DNA of 64,000 nt from Autumnicola musiva (GCF_031846585.1 NZ_JAVRHK010000008.1:62001-126000), one strand, 5' to 3'; counted from the stretch's first letter, positions 51,638-60,710 are shown. Notes: generated from the letters alone by a model not told the origin. Program-made: numbers and translations.

Positions 51638-52160
51638 TTTTGAATTTTTTTAAAATTTCATGATAGACGGCATTCGCTTCAGAAGTTTTATTTTTTTTCC
51701 GCAGCTTTTTTCCGAACAGCGTTTCCTTTATAACTGCATTCTGGCTATATTCGATGGAGAGATCGGTTTGGGTATGTTCGAAGGAACTTAAACTATTAAC
51801 CACATAATCATCCAAGACCTTATTAAAATCTTCACCTTCGGTTATTACAATTTTCCTACTGGAGAATAAGTCATTTTCAATATTATACTTTAATTCTTTT
51901 GAAACCGGTGATGCCTGGTCATAGAAGAGGTATATATTGAATTGTTCGAATTCATCCTCGAGATGACGCTGAAAATTCATAGCGATAAAATTGGAGATCT
52001 GTTTCCAGTTATTCTTTAAACGCTCTTCCGAATCTATTTTTATATGAAACACATTGGCAGCCTTTTCCCCAAAAGCAGTTGTATAGTGTTCTATGGAAAT
52101 TTCTGGAAAAGATTTTTTAAACTTCTCCTGAAACTCACTCATATGAAATGAACTTTTCAT
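51627..52160 (-). CDS. Small component of the Lamassu-type system (LmuC-like)
   Basis: Encodes 177 aa, soluble. It has an alternating alpha-beta first half (FKKSFPEISIEHYTTAFGEK) and a helical basic end (KKNKTSEANAVYHEILKKFK). No catalytic motif is seen. It lies between the protease and ATPase genes, overlapping both, which is the place of the small middle component in Lamassu/ABC-3C operons. Family assignment is by position. Confidence 0.6.
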   Translation of the reverse strand: MKSSFHMSEFQEKFKKSFPEISIEHYTTAFGEKAANVFHIKIDSEERLKNNWKQISNFIAMNFQRHLEDEFEQFNIYLFYDQASPVSKELKYNIENDLFSSRKIVITEGEDFNKVLDDYVVNSLSSFEHTQTDLSIEYSQNAVIKETLFGKKLRKKNKTSEANAVYHEILKKFKNEV

Positions 52161-53529
52161 ATAATTCTTTTAAGGTTTTAATGCAGTTTGCATAATTATC
52201 ATTTACAAAATCATTTTGAATCTCTTCTTTTACCAGATGTTCTTTAAATACAGAAAGGTCTACAAATTTATACCGTTGAAAAGGATTATGGGAACTTCCG
52301 TCAATATTAGGTCCTTCTTCGGCTTCTTTTTGATCTGATAAATCACGGGCTATTACGGCGATATTCTCAGGGATATAGGATATATCCAACACCGGTTCGT
52401 CGTGAGAAGGTTCATTAGTGGCCACCACTACAGTGCCTTTATATTTCAGCCCTTCGTAATTCATGTTGGGAAGTTCGTGTAAGTGTTCTATCCAAAATCT
52501 ATCTCCAGCATCCGAGTAAAAGAATCTGACCTGTTCAAATAGTTCGGGAAAATCGGCCTGGCAATGAGACTTTTCCTTAGCTATATTCAAAAATGTCAGG
52601 AATTCCAACCATAGTGACCATATCTTTTTCTTTTGAAGTTCTCCTTCATTCTGCTCGATCATCAACATCCTTTTCTTTAGATAATCTCGGATACTGGTGG
52701 GCGTAATATCACTACTGATGATTTCTTTGGCTTTAGTTTTTAAAAGTTTGGTTACGCGATCTTTAACTGTTTGATGTTTTAAGCTGGCTTTTATGGAAAA
52801 CAAATCATCCTGGAAAAATGAGAAAGAATTAAGATAGTAAGGGAGTAGCCTGGCCAGTTTGCCCTCATTTTGATCCTGCTCGATGATTTCGTTAAAGTAT
52901 TTTATAGGTACCATGCCTACCTGGCCAAGGGCGTGATCGGCCCCAGAAGCCATTCTACTTTGTACACCATAGAGGAAGATCTGATCCTTTAGAATCCTTA
53001 AAAACCCACCACCGGACATTCCAACAATATCTTTCTTATTCATAATATGTGGTAGCTGGAGGGTCACTCCAAAATGACCAGGAGTGACATAGAGTTGGGT
53101 TTCATAAAAAGTATTCCTATCTCCAGCAGGATTAGTAGTTCTGGATTCAGGGAATCCACATAGTTTTGCGCCCTGGATTTGTTTATCATTGAGGTCAATG
53201 ACAATATTTTCAAAACCTTCCAAATAGTCTATTTTTAATATGGTAATATCGGCTTCCGGATGACAGAAAAAATTTTGGTTATGCTGTAAATCGAATGGAA
53301 TAGGAACTTCGGTCCATCCGCCATCCTTTTCTACATTTCTCAAAATTTCAATGGAATTACCATCATTTAGCATGGTTTTGACTTCAATCCCTCTATCGTC
53401 TTCAGAAGTTTCAAGAAATAGATGTTTCGCGGTAAGGATATAAGTAAAGTCATTATCCATGGGTTGAAAAATACAACCACTTCCATTTCTTACTTTCACG
53501 GTGTATCTTTTCAGGTCATCTTCATTCAT
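52135..53529 (-). CDS. Trypsin-like serine protease effector of the Lamassu-type system
   Basis: Encodes 464 aa, no signal, so it acts inside the cell. The trypsin-like site is spread over GSGCIFQP...YILTAKHLFLE (His34 region), HPEADITILKIDYLE (Asp) and DIVGMSGGGFL (Ser in G-x-S-G-G). The C-terminal ~250 residues are helical and have no known domain. Trypsin-fold peptidases are known effectors in NTP-dependent conflict systems and in Lamassu subtypes that pair a protease with a hydrolase. It overlaps the MBL gene by 4 bases and the next gene by 26. Confidence 0.8.
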   Translation of the reverse strand: MNEDDLKRYTVKVRNGSGCIFQPMDNDFTYILTAKHLFLETSEDDRGIEVKTMLNDGNSIEILRNVEKDGGWTEVPIPFDLQHNQNFFCHPEADITILKIDYLEGFENIVIDLNDKQIQGAKLCGFPESRTTNPAGDRNTFYETQLYVTPGHFGVTLQLPHIMNKKDIVGMSGGGFLRILKDQIFLYGVQSRMASGADHALGQVGMVPIKYFNEIIEQDQNEGKLARLLPYYLNSFSFFQDDLFSIKASLKHQTVKDRVTKLLKTKAKEIISSDITPTSIRDYLKKRMLMIEQNEGELQKKKIWSLWLEFLTFLNIAKEKSHCQADFPELFEQVRFFYSDAGDRFWIEHLHELPNMNYEGLKYKGTVVVATNEPSHDEPVLDISYIPENIAVIARDLSDQKEAEEGPNIDGSSHNPFQRYKFVDLSVFKEHLVKEEIQNDFVNDNYANCIKTLKELYEKFISYE

Positions 53530-54596
53530 AAGCCATCGTATTCTGAGATCAGTCTTGTTTTAAACTCTTTATAATCTTCAAAATCATTTTTGGTAAATAC
53601 ACCCTTACGCACCCTGTCATAATTAAAATGGAGTGTGGCCGATTGATTTACGGCAATGATCCTTCCAAGAAGACTTTTATGTGGATGATGGTGGGTGCTA
53701 CTATCCGTACTTATCACATAATTATTGGTACGGACTATTTCTAAAAGTTTTCTATTATTATTGGCTTTGCTGCCATGATGAGCGATCTGAAAAAAATCAA
53801 CTTTCAGGGGATTGGTTTTAGTATAGCCTTCACCAATCAAGGCTTTGATTACCGCTTTAGGATGAGAATCTGCAAGGAATAAAAATTTCCGCTCTTTATA
53901 TTCTATAATACAGGAGATGGAACTCCCGTTTTTTACGCTGTTATCCTGTCTGAATTTGAAATCAGGTCTCTCCTCTGCTAGAATGAGCTTCTTGAGATCA
54001 AGGCTCCAGTCACTAATTTTCGCCCCAGTGTAAATTGGATCCTTAGTTTTATTTTTATACTCTTTTAATAGCTTTTTTAACTGATCGTGAGTAGGAGTTA
54101 AGACCTTAATGACACACCCACCCAGGTCCAGCGTATCACCCTGCACAACCAGTTTTTTATCCCACAGCTTATGCTTAAGAAGATAGTCCTCGAATATCAA
54201 TGCTTCCGGAACTCCAGTTTCTACAGACTTTTTTCTAAGATAAAACTTCAGGCCGTCGTTCATCTCTTCCTTATAAAAACCAGCGATGGCTTTGCCGGAA
54301 TTAAACCACACTTTTTCAACGAGCATGTGGGCCTGTTCATCCATTTCGAACCATTGCAAAAGCCCTTCAATATGGTCGTTATCAATATGTGATAAAATGA
54401 GAAGATCAATCTTTTCCTTACGGGACTTTATCTCCTGAATAGTAGTATATAGATCCCCGTACCTGTTGAGCTTTGGATCGAAATAAGTTTCTGAAACCCC
54501 ACCATCTATAAGAATATTTCTAGAATTCCCTTCTTCATCAGTATATGATATCCATATGCTGTCCCCGTTACCTGCTTTTAAAAATTTAATTTTCAT
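53526..54596 (-). CDS. MBL-fold hydrolase of the Lamassu-type system
   Basis: Encodes 356 aa, cytoplasmic. Metal ligands are in LSHIDNDHIEG near residue 68 (H-x-D-x-D-H), FLADSHPKAV near 241 and IAHHGSKANN near 270; this set and spacing resemble the ComEC/Rec2 group of metallo-beta-lactamase-fold enzymes. It is the first gene of the operon and could cut nucleic acid or another phosphodiester. Such MBL-protease-SMC combinations are known in Lamassu hydrolase-protease types, from memory. Confidence 0.82.
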   Translation of the reverse strand: MKIKFLKAGNGDSIWISYTDEEGNSRNILIDGGVSETYFDPKLNRYGDLYTTIQEIKSRKEKIDLLILSHIDNDHIEGLLQWFEMDEQAHMLVEKVWFNSGKAIAGFYKEEMNDGLKFYLRKKSVETGVPEALIFEDYLLKHKLWDKKLVVQGDTLDLGGCVIKVLTPTHDQLKKLLKEYKNKTKDPIYTGAKISDWSLDLKKLILAEERPDFKFRQDNSVKNGSSISCIIEYKERKFLFLADSHPKAVIKALIGEGYTKTNPLKVDFFQIAHHGSKANNNRKLLEIVRTNNYVISTDSSTHHHPHKSLLGRIIAVNQSATLHFNYDRVRKGVFTKNDFEDYKEFKTRLISEYDGL

Positions 54597-55039
54597 TCCA
54601 TTGAATTCTGATTCTTTCCAATACGTTTTATGATTGAAAACTAAATAATATTATAATCGTAGGGGATTATTATAATTTATTTCAAATTTATTCAAATTTC
54701 ATTATTAAATAACAATTAATCAACCTTAAGAATTATAAATTTATAAACTTCAATTCTAGTAAGTATCAAAAAATAAATGTAACCTCTTGTTTATCCATAA
54801 GAAAGCTACTAATTTATAGCTATGTAATCATTATTTAACTATAGAAAATTGCTGATTTATTGAAAGCATTTGTTGGGTCTTGTTTTACAGATATAATACT
54901 CCCCAAATCCTAAAAACTAAATTGTTTATGTTATAGGTATAGTTTTAAATTTCTGCCATTTCCAGAGATTAAATATATAAATGTATTATTAAGCTAAACT
55001 CAAAGGTTTTTCTTTTAACAGCAGAAGACCAAAGTGAAA
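54597..55039. other. AT-rich intergenic region upstream of the Lamassu-type operon
   Basis: No gene or remnant seen. It must contain the leftward promoter. The right part leads into the partial R2/R3 copy. Confidence 0.4.
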
Positions 55040-55095
55040 TAAAAAGGTTTTTAGAAGAAACTCCGAAATCCTGATCGGAGAATTTTAGTTGCTGA
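55040..55095. repeat. Repeat block R2, partial copy 3 (3' part)
   Basis: Only the last part of R2 is present, with CGAAATCCTGATCGGAGAAT matching 45385-45404 apart from a few bases. It is followed directly by R3, so the R2-R3 junction seen at 45 kb is kept. Confidence 0.65.
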
Positions 55096-55104
55096 CAGGC
55101 TGAC

Positions 55105-55242
55105 TTAAGTCAAAAAGCTTTCGGAATAATCCTATGTACCATTAATCTTTAAAGCTTTTTGGCTCGTGTCCAAGATAACTTGTAATGAACCCCTTTTACT
55201 GAACTAGAGTTTTTACGCAAGGGAAGTAAAAGTGGTGAATGA
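55105..55242. repeat. Repeat block R3, copy 3
   Basis: Includes the leading AGTCAAAAAGCTTT part found at 45427 and the core from 55150 (AAAGCTTTTTGGCTCGTGTC). Ends AAAGTGGTGAATG as in the other copies. Confidence 0.8.
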
Positions 55243-55393
55243 CTGGATTAATCTATTTTTCCGTGAAAAAATTACCGCTATTACTGGCTTCGGAAGATTT
55301 TTCCGTGAAAAATTATTTTCAAATTTTTAGAACTAAAATAATTCAATCTCATTTAAACTCATAACGACCTATATTTTCCGAAAATGACGACCC

Positions 55394-55422
55394 AACATCG
55401 CGCAGCGTGTTATCCTCTTGCT
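55394..55422. repeat. Repeat block R4, copy 2
   Basis: Identical over 29 bases to 35640-35668. It lies 28 bases beyond the stop of the leftward Mrr-type gene. The rest of 55243-55449 shows nothing. Confidence 0.75.
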
Positions 55423-55449
55423 GTCATTTCCCCTTTAATTTTTAACTAA

Positions 55450-57201
55450 TTAATTCGCCGCTTCTTTAGCAGCTTTCAAATCAATTTTTACATTATAACC
55501 ATGTTTCTCCATTAAATACAGGAGGTTGCTACCATTTATGAGACTCAAAGGTTTATCCTTTGCAAAATTGTAGGCTTCGGGTCCATAGTTAGAGGTCGTA
55601 ACAATAATTCCTTTAGAAGCACCTTCATTCATTGTTGTTCCCCACAAATCCCTAATAGCACTTACTCCTACAGTATTAGTATATCTCTTAGCCTGTATTA
55701 CAATTTTACCCCCCATAATAGGGTCAGGATTAAAAGCAATGGCATCAACGCCTCCATCTCTACTTGACTGGGTAACCTTAACTTCGCCGCCATTAGAGCT
55801 AAATTCTTTATGGAATAATTCCCTAACAAGGTGTTCGAAATCTTCCCAATCCATTGTGGCTAAATTATCTCCTTCCTCAATATTACCGGATACATCCTTC
55901 GAATGTATAAAGCGTTTATCAGATTTATCAATATTTTGAATCGGTTTTATAGCTGTGTGTGTATAAATTTTTGTACTTGCTACTCCCTTTAAACCTTTGA
56001 AACAAAGTTTGGGATCTACGTGTTGTAGATCAATTTTAAGAAATTCCTCTTTAGAAACGTGGATGGATGCTATACAACAGTTTGTTTTCTGACCTTTAGC
56101 TTTATCAATTGATTCTACCCAACCATTAAAGGTTATATAATCTACTGAATTTATAACGTCTGCCTCGAATAGTTCGTGAATAGACCTTATAATTATTTGA
56201 TAAATAACACTATCGTATAATTTTAATTTTTGAGTTTTTGATAAATGAACATCCTTAAGTTCCTTTCGGGAAGCAATATATTTTACTTCTTTAAGAGTAG
56301 GGACATCTTCGATATCTGGTAAATAATATTCGACTATTAACGTATTAGAATCTGCTAAATATTCTACTTCAAAATCCTTTGGAAAGTTAAAAGCTGAATA
56401 GTCCGAATTATTTAAAACGATCTCAAAGTACTCATTAATAGCATTAATATCCTTTTGGTGAAACTTTTCTTTAAGTTCGTCTACCACCTGATTATTCTCT
56501 TTCTGATTTTGATAAAATTCTTTTTTTCTGCTTGCAAAAGCCTTGACCTCTTTGTCCCAATCTTCAAGTCTTTTACGGTACTCCTCTAATTGGTTATTAT
56601 ATCTGCGTTCAATAATACTATTATAGTATTCGATATCATCATTTTCAGATTTCCATTTCTCTAATGAAAAATTATAGGTTTCTTCAGCTTTTTGTATTTT
56701 TTTTGCTTTTAACGAAGGAATTATTTTCTCAAACAGAGATAATTTGGGTTTAAAAAGACCTTTTGATGGAGGATCAATTTTAGACTTGTATTCTGATTGA
56801 TCGGGTTTACGTGGTTCTTCGGGTTTAGAAGGTGGAATCTCTTCAAAATTTGAGAAATCTTTTAAAGAATTCCATTCTACAGCATCATCAATTTCTAAAG
56901 TATGGTGAAGTATGGACTCTATGGATTCCTGAATAGTTTTAGCCTCCTCTGTTAATTGAATTGCATTTATTTCATTCTTTTCTTTATCTTCTTTCTGCAA
57001 CACTCTATTATACTGAGAGTCCCAGGTTTCAAATTGTTGCTTTACCTTATTTTCTAAAATATAGGAAGAGGAGTCTTTTAAAGTCCTGACTTTTTTCAGC
57101 CCTAAATGCATAATCTCGGCTACAAAGCGTACATCATAACTCCTGGTGAATTCTTCGTAGTAATTTTCGGAATGCAAATAACCAAATTCGTTTTGTGCCA
57201 T
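55450..57201 (-). CDS. Mrr-type restriction endonuclease with a long coiled-coil N-terminus
   Basis: Encodes 583 aa. The last ~130 residues are an Mrr_cat domain: DWEDFEHLVRELF helix, then SRDGGVDAIAF with the metal-binding Asp, then KIVIQAKRYTN giving the Q-x-K motif. The first ~250 residues are charged and contain two coiled-coil stretches around a Pro-rich hinge (EEIPPSKPEEPRKPDQSEYK). The middle ~200 residues have no family I know. Mrr-type enzymes cut modified or foreign DNA without a partner methylase. No methylase gene is nearby, which suits a type IV enzyme. Confidence 0.82.
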   Translation of the reverse strand: MAQNEFGYLHSENYYEEFTRSYDVRFVAEIMHLGLKKVRTLKDSSSYILENKVKQQFETWDSQYNRVLQKEDKEKNEINAIQLTEEAKTIQESIESILHHTLEIDDAVEWNSLKDFSNFEEIPPSKPEEPRKPDQSEYKSKIDPPSKGLFKPKLSLFEKIIPSLKAKKIQKAEETYNFSLEKWKSENDDIEYYNSIIERRYNNQLEEYRKRLEDWDKEVKAFASRKKEFYQNQKENNQVVDELKEKFHQKDINAINEYFEIVLNNSDYSAFNFPKDFEVEYLADSNTLIVEYYLPDIEDVPTLKEVKYIASRKELKDVHLSKTQKLKLYDSVIYQIIIRSIHELFEADVINSVDYITFNGWVESIDKAKGQKTNCCIASIHVSKEEFLKIDLQHVDPKLCFKGLKGVASTKIYTHTAIKPIQNIDKSDKRFIHSKDVSGNIEEGDNLATMDWEDFEHLVRELFHKEFSSNGGEVKVTQSSRDGGVDAIAFNPDPIMGGKIVIQAKRYTNTVGVSAIRDLWGTTMNEGASKGIIVTTSNYGPEAYNFAKDKPLSLINGSNLLYLMEKHGYNVKIDLKAAKEAAN

Positions 57202-57351
57202 ATATAATTTTAATAAATACTAATTTATTGTACAGAAATAGTAGGGCACTTCTGGTAAGGATAAAAGTAAGAAAATATTACAACTCAACCCTGGGGGTTA
57301 AATTATCACTTGTCTAAAAACTCTAACTCCTCTTTAGTGAAGCATTATCTT

Positions 57352-57408
57352 TTTGTCGCAAATTCGAGCCTATTTATGCGGCTCCCCAAGCCATTTGTCG
57401 CAAATTCG
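57352..57408. repeat. Repeat block R5, copy 2
   Basis: Two TTTGTCGCAAATTCG units about 44 bases apart, with TTTATGCGG between, as at 35521-35580. R4-like sequence follows at a similar distance in both places. Confidence 0.75.
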
Positions 57409-57466
57409 CCTAATAATTAAGTTGAATTAGAATATAAGTTACTGAAAATGAATGTGTTATAAAAAT

Positions 57467-57497
57467 GTAACGGGGCTCTGCCCGTTACCCTCTTGCT
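57467..57497. repeat. R4-like hairpin
   Basis: A perfect 8-bp stem GTAACGGG / CCCGTTAC around GCTCTG, followed by CCTCTTGCT. The flanks match R4 but the stem sequence differs on both arms in a compensating way, which supports a conserved folded structure. Confidence 0.65.
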
Positions 57498-57777
57498 ACT
57501 CATTTTTATTCGCTTCACTACTAAAAATGGCAGCTATAAGAACTAGTCTAATAAGTATTACAAATTATATGATGTAATATTCTTGATAAGACTCGCTCAT
57601 CAAAAAGTCTGAAAAAACTTAAAATAATTTTGTTACAAAAAAGATAGAATACCGATGTAGCAAGAAGGGGAATTAAATTAATTATGAAATTCAATTTGAG
57701 GACTTAAGTGAGAAACCAGAACCGGGAATGAAGCGTTTCCGCTTTTTCTGTGGAATAAGCGAAATGGAAGGTGGCGG

Positions 57778-57852
57778 TTTTTTACTTGTGTCCGTTTGTT
57801 GTTGAACGAAGATCTTTACTCTGGAGGTACGAAAGGGGAATGTGCTGAATGG
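57778..57852. repeat. Diverged R3-like block
   Basis: Shares the order TTTTTxCTxGTGTCC, then CTGGAGGT, then GTGxTGAATGG with R3, but with many changes. Tentative. Confidence 0.4.
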
Positions 57853-58094
57853 GATTTTTGATATTTCAACTTATTCTAATCTTTTGAATTTTAAGGGTTT
57901 ATTGCTGAATGTATATGGTAAATTTGAATAGTATAAAAAATCAAACTATTCTTACAAACCTTACAAACCTTACAAATTGTACTATTTGGCATTGTTAAGG
58001 TGTTCTTAATAAAACCTAAATTTGGTTTTTAAATGATATAAATGTACCAGTGCATTTGTACGTACGTTGGCAATAATTATTAAAAAATTTTAAC

Positions 58095-58124
58095 CTAAAT
58101 CATTAGTTTAAACTAATGATTTAG
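58095..58124. promoter_or_regulatory. 30-bp perfect palindrome with a following -7-like element
   Basis: A perfect palindrome (left half CTAAATCATTAGTTT). It is followed at 58124-58131 by TATTTTTG, which fits the Bacteroidota -7 consensus TAnnTTTG, 29 bases before the ATG at 58161. Either an operator or a hairpin terminator for a lost gene. Confidence 0.5.
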
Positions 58125-58160
58125 TTATTTTTGAATTCATCCTTTAATAAAATAATTTTC

Positions 58161-59390
58161 ATGAATTCAAAAAATACATTAAAAATACTTTTTGTCAGCC
58201 TTATATTAATCGGATTTTCTAGTTGTGAGGAATCGAAAAATAAGATAGAAAAAATTGATTTTGCACCAGAATATAAATTTTCCTATGAAATAGAAGAGAA
58301 AGTTGCTCAAGACACGGTTTCCTGGAAGTATCAATTATCTGCCGCGGATTATGCCACAAAAGGGGATTATCAAAATGCTTTGCTTCATTGGGACATGGCA
58401 ATGGGAACACGTGAAAAAAATCTCAAGGACGAACAAATAGATTCTTTGCATCAAAAATATTCAAAAACTAGAGCGACCGATTACATTACCAATCAAGCAA
58501 AAAACCATCAGGTAGTTATAATAAATGAAGCACATCATAATTCATTTCATAGAGTATTCACTAAATCACTCCTTAAAAAACTATTCAACCATGGATATAA
58601 AAATTTAGGCCTTGAAGCTTTGGGAAATGGGAAGAATTTAGATTCAACACTTAATAGTCGCAAATATCCAGTTGCTAAAACTGGCCATTATATAAAAGAT
58701 CCGCAATTTGGCAATCTAGTCAGAGAGGCTTTGGAGATTGGTTATACAATATTCGCTTATGACAATATGGATAGCAGAAATGGTAAACAAAGAGAAATTG
58801 CACAAGCGAAGAACATTCAAAATCAAATCAAGACTAAACCAAATGAAAAGTTTCTAATTCATAGTGGCTATGACCACGCTCTTGAAGGAAATCATAAATC
58901 GTGGGAAAAGGCAATGGCCGGAAGATTAACCGAATATACCGGTATAAATCCTTTGACGGTTAATCAAGTAATTTATAGCGAAAGAAGTCAACCCAAATTC
59001 AACCATCCAATTTTAAAGGCGTTCAATATTCAAGAATCCACAATTTTAATAGACGAAAATAACAGCCCCCTTAAATACGAACGTGGTGAAGCCTGGACGG
59101 ATCTGGTTGTTTTGCATCCAAACACAGAATACATTGATGAGCGACCAGGTTGGTTATTTGAAAATGAGAATAAAAATGTTTCAATTAATTTGAACAATAT
59201 TGAGATAGAATATCCTATTATGGTATTAGCTTTTAAAAAAGGAGAGGATATAAACAAAGCAATTCCGGTTGATATAACAGAAATTGAGAATAAAACAGAA
59301 GACTGTAATCTAGGTTTGAAAGAGGGGGTCTATGAAATTGTAGTCACAAATGCAAAAGAGTCGTTTAAATTTGAACGAAAAGTAAAATAA
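58161..59390 (+). CDS. Lipoprotein with a ChaN/EreA-like fold
   Basis: Encodes 409 aa from ATG at 58161, with a lipoprotein signal (LKILFVSLILIGFSSC). After a short TPR-like stretch comes VVIINEAHHNSFHRVFTKSL, where E and H-H fit the catalytic or metal site of the ChaN/TraB/erythromycin-esterase superfamily, then GYKNLGLEALGNG and a late FLIHSGYDHALEG. This fold includes haem-binding ChaN and Ere esterases. The C-terminal ~100 residues look beta-rich and separate. The substrate is unknown. It is flanked on the right by an attC-like hairpin block. Confidence 0.6.
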   Translation: MNSKNTLKILFVSLILIGFSSCEESKNKIEKIDFAPEYKFSYEIEEKVAQDTVSWKYQLSAADYATKGDYQNALLHWDMAMGTREKNLKDEQIDSLHQKYSKTRATDYITNQAKNHQVVIINEAHHNSFHRVFTKSLLKKLFNHGYKNLGLEALGNGKNLDSTLNSRKYPVAKTGHYIKDPQFGNLVREALEIGYTIFAYDNMDSRNGKQREIAQAKNIQNQIKTKPNEKFLIHSGYDHALEGNHKSWEKAMAGRLTEYTGINPLTVNQVIYSERSQPKFNHPILKAFNIQESTILIDENNSPLKYERGEAWTDLVVLHPNTEYIDERPGWLFENENKNVSINLNNIEIEYPIMVLAFKKGEDINKAIPVDITEIENKTEDCNLGLKEGVYEIVVTNAKESFKFERKVK

Positions 59391-59394
59391 CTCT

Positions 59395-59524
59395 TACCAA
59401 CAGCCTATAAAAACAATATTAAAACCTGTTTTAAATCGAAATTCATTGCGTTTTTGCTACGGGTGTTTTCCCGTGGAAAATCATCTACTGCAATCGCCGC
59501 ACAGTTTTTATACGGAACGTTGTC
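59395..59524. repeat. attC-like hairpin block, copy 1
   Basis: Ends pair as TATAAAAAC (59405-59413) with GTTTTTATA (59504-59512), with outer CCAAC / CGTTG and unpaired bases between, and an inner ACGGG / CCCGT stem. It aligns over its whole length with 61200-61324 (for example CGCACAGTNTTATACG near the right end). It fills most of the 155 bases between two genes. It looks like an integron attC site in shape but lacks the classical R'' and R' boxes. Confidence 0.6.
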
Positions 59525-59545
59525 AGTAACTCAAAAATTTATTAA

Positions 59546-60688
59546 ATGAAAAAAGTTATTTTTTTAATTCTTATTAGTTTAACTATTTCCTGTAAAAATG
59601 ATAATAGCAACGATCAGGTGTTAATGACATCATCTGCAGAAAATGATGCTTTATTGAATATCGTAGACACTGTTAATATTCCCCTTGGTATGAAAGAATA
59701 TTATGCGAGCTTACAGAATCATATAGTAAAAAGGGGAGATTCAACCTACTTATATAGAGAAAACGGACTAAACAAAACTGTCGACGTATATAATTGGAAC
59801 TCAAAAGTCAAGGAAGAATCCTTGAGCTTTCAAGGGGTTGAAAGGTTTGGTGGCAGCCCGGTTTTACCTCTTGCTGGGGATTCTATTCTAATAGGCACCT
59901 TAGGGGGAGAAATAATTCTTGCTCTTCGTGATTCACTTCTTTGTTCTACAGAGCCAGAAAAAGAACTACAGCAGCTACGATTCTACGCAAAAAATCCATT
60001 CAAGCCCGTCAAAATTGAAAATGAAATATTTATGTACGTCCCCCCAAACAGCAGACAAAGTGATCCGGAATTTCGGAATAGACCTTTGATTGCTTCTTAC
60101 AACCTAGAGACTACCGAAACCAGAACTCTAAATATCCATTACCCAGAATATTTCACACAAAACTGTTGGTCTGAGCATCAATTTCCTCCTTCATTCACCA
60201 AAAACAGTAAGAACCAGCTCGTATTTTCATTTCAAACAGGTTCTCCGTTGTATATTTATGATGTAGCTAAAGATTCCGTAATTGAGAAAAGAAATACAGC
60301 CGAAAGTAGTCACGTTTCTGAAATTATACCTTATAAAGATTGTGATTTCCAAGATGTGACGAAATACTTCAAATACTTAAAAAGCACTGCGAGGTATCGA
60401 AGCATAATCTATGACGAATACAGGAACATTTATTATAGATTGGTTTCATTGCCAACCGAAGAAAACCGTGATGGACAAAGAAACCATGATATTTTGGCGC
60501 CGCTTTCCATAATGGTATTGGACGAAAATCTAAATAAAATTATGGAGAAAAGGCTACCAAATAAAACCTATGATCCAAATGACTTTTTCATAACCGAAAG
60601 TGGTTTGTGGATTTCGACGAATAACGAGGGTTCCGATTTCTTCAATGAGAATACATTATCTTATGCTTTATTTGAATTTGATACCTGA
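59546..60688 (+). CDS. DUF4221 family lipoprotein
   Basis: Encodes 380 aa with a lipoprotein signal (KKVIFLILISLTISC, Cys at residue 16). The body is a row of beta-strand repeats like a six-bladed propeller (VERFGGSPVLPLAGDSILIG, later HDILAPLSIMVLDENLNKIM and ITESGLWISTNNEGSDFF). It matches the Bacteroidota-specific DUF4221. Function is not known. The next lipoprotein gene starts 22 bases downstream without an attC-like block between, so the two form one unit. Confidence 0.75.
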   Translation: MKKVIFLILISLTISCKNDNSNDQVLMTSSAENDALLNIVDTVNIPLGMKEYYASLQNHIVKRGDSTYLYRENGLNKTVDVYNWNSKVKEESLSFQGVERFGGSPVLPLAGDSILIGTLGGEIILALRDSLLCSTEPEKELQQLRFYAKNPFKPVKIENEIFMYVPPNSRQSDPEFRNRPLIASYNLETTETRTLNIHYPEYFTQNCWSEHQFPPSFTKNSKNQLVFSFQTGSPLYIYDVAKDSVIEKRNTAESSHVSEIIPYKDCDFQDVTKYFKYLKSTARYRSIIYDEYRNIYYRLVSLPTEENRDGQRNHDILAPLSIMVLDENLNKIMEKRLPNKTYDPNDFFITESGLWISTNNEGSDFFNENTLSYALFEFDT

Positions 60689-60710
60689 TTGGTGTCTTAA
60701 AATTTTAAAA

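Larger units (their letters stand above)
57202..58160. other. Gene-free region with R5, R4-like and diverged R3 sequences
   Basis: Holds R5 (57352-57408), an R4-like hairpin (57467-57497), a diverged R3 (about 57778-57852), three CTTACAAAC units at 57954-57977 and a 30-bp palindrome (58095-58124). No gene is supported. Confidence 0.5.

Noticed and set aside
31254..57852. CRISPR array from the repeated blocks
   Set aside because: Repeats are long, few and unevenly spaced, with genes between them; no short regular spacers and no cas genes.
57954..57977. CTTACAAAC tandem units as plasmid-type iterons
   Set aside because: Only three short units and no replication gene nearby. They are more likely simple repeats.
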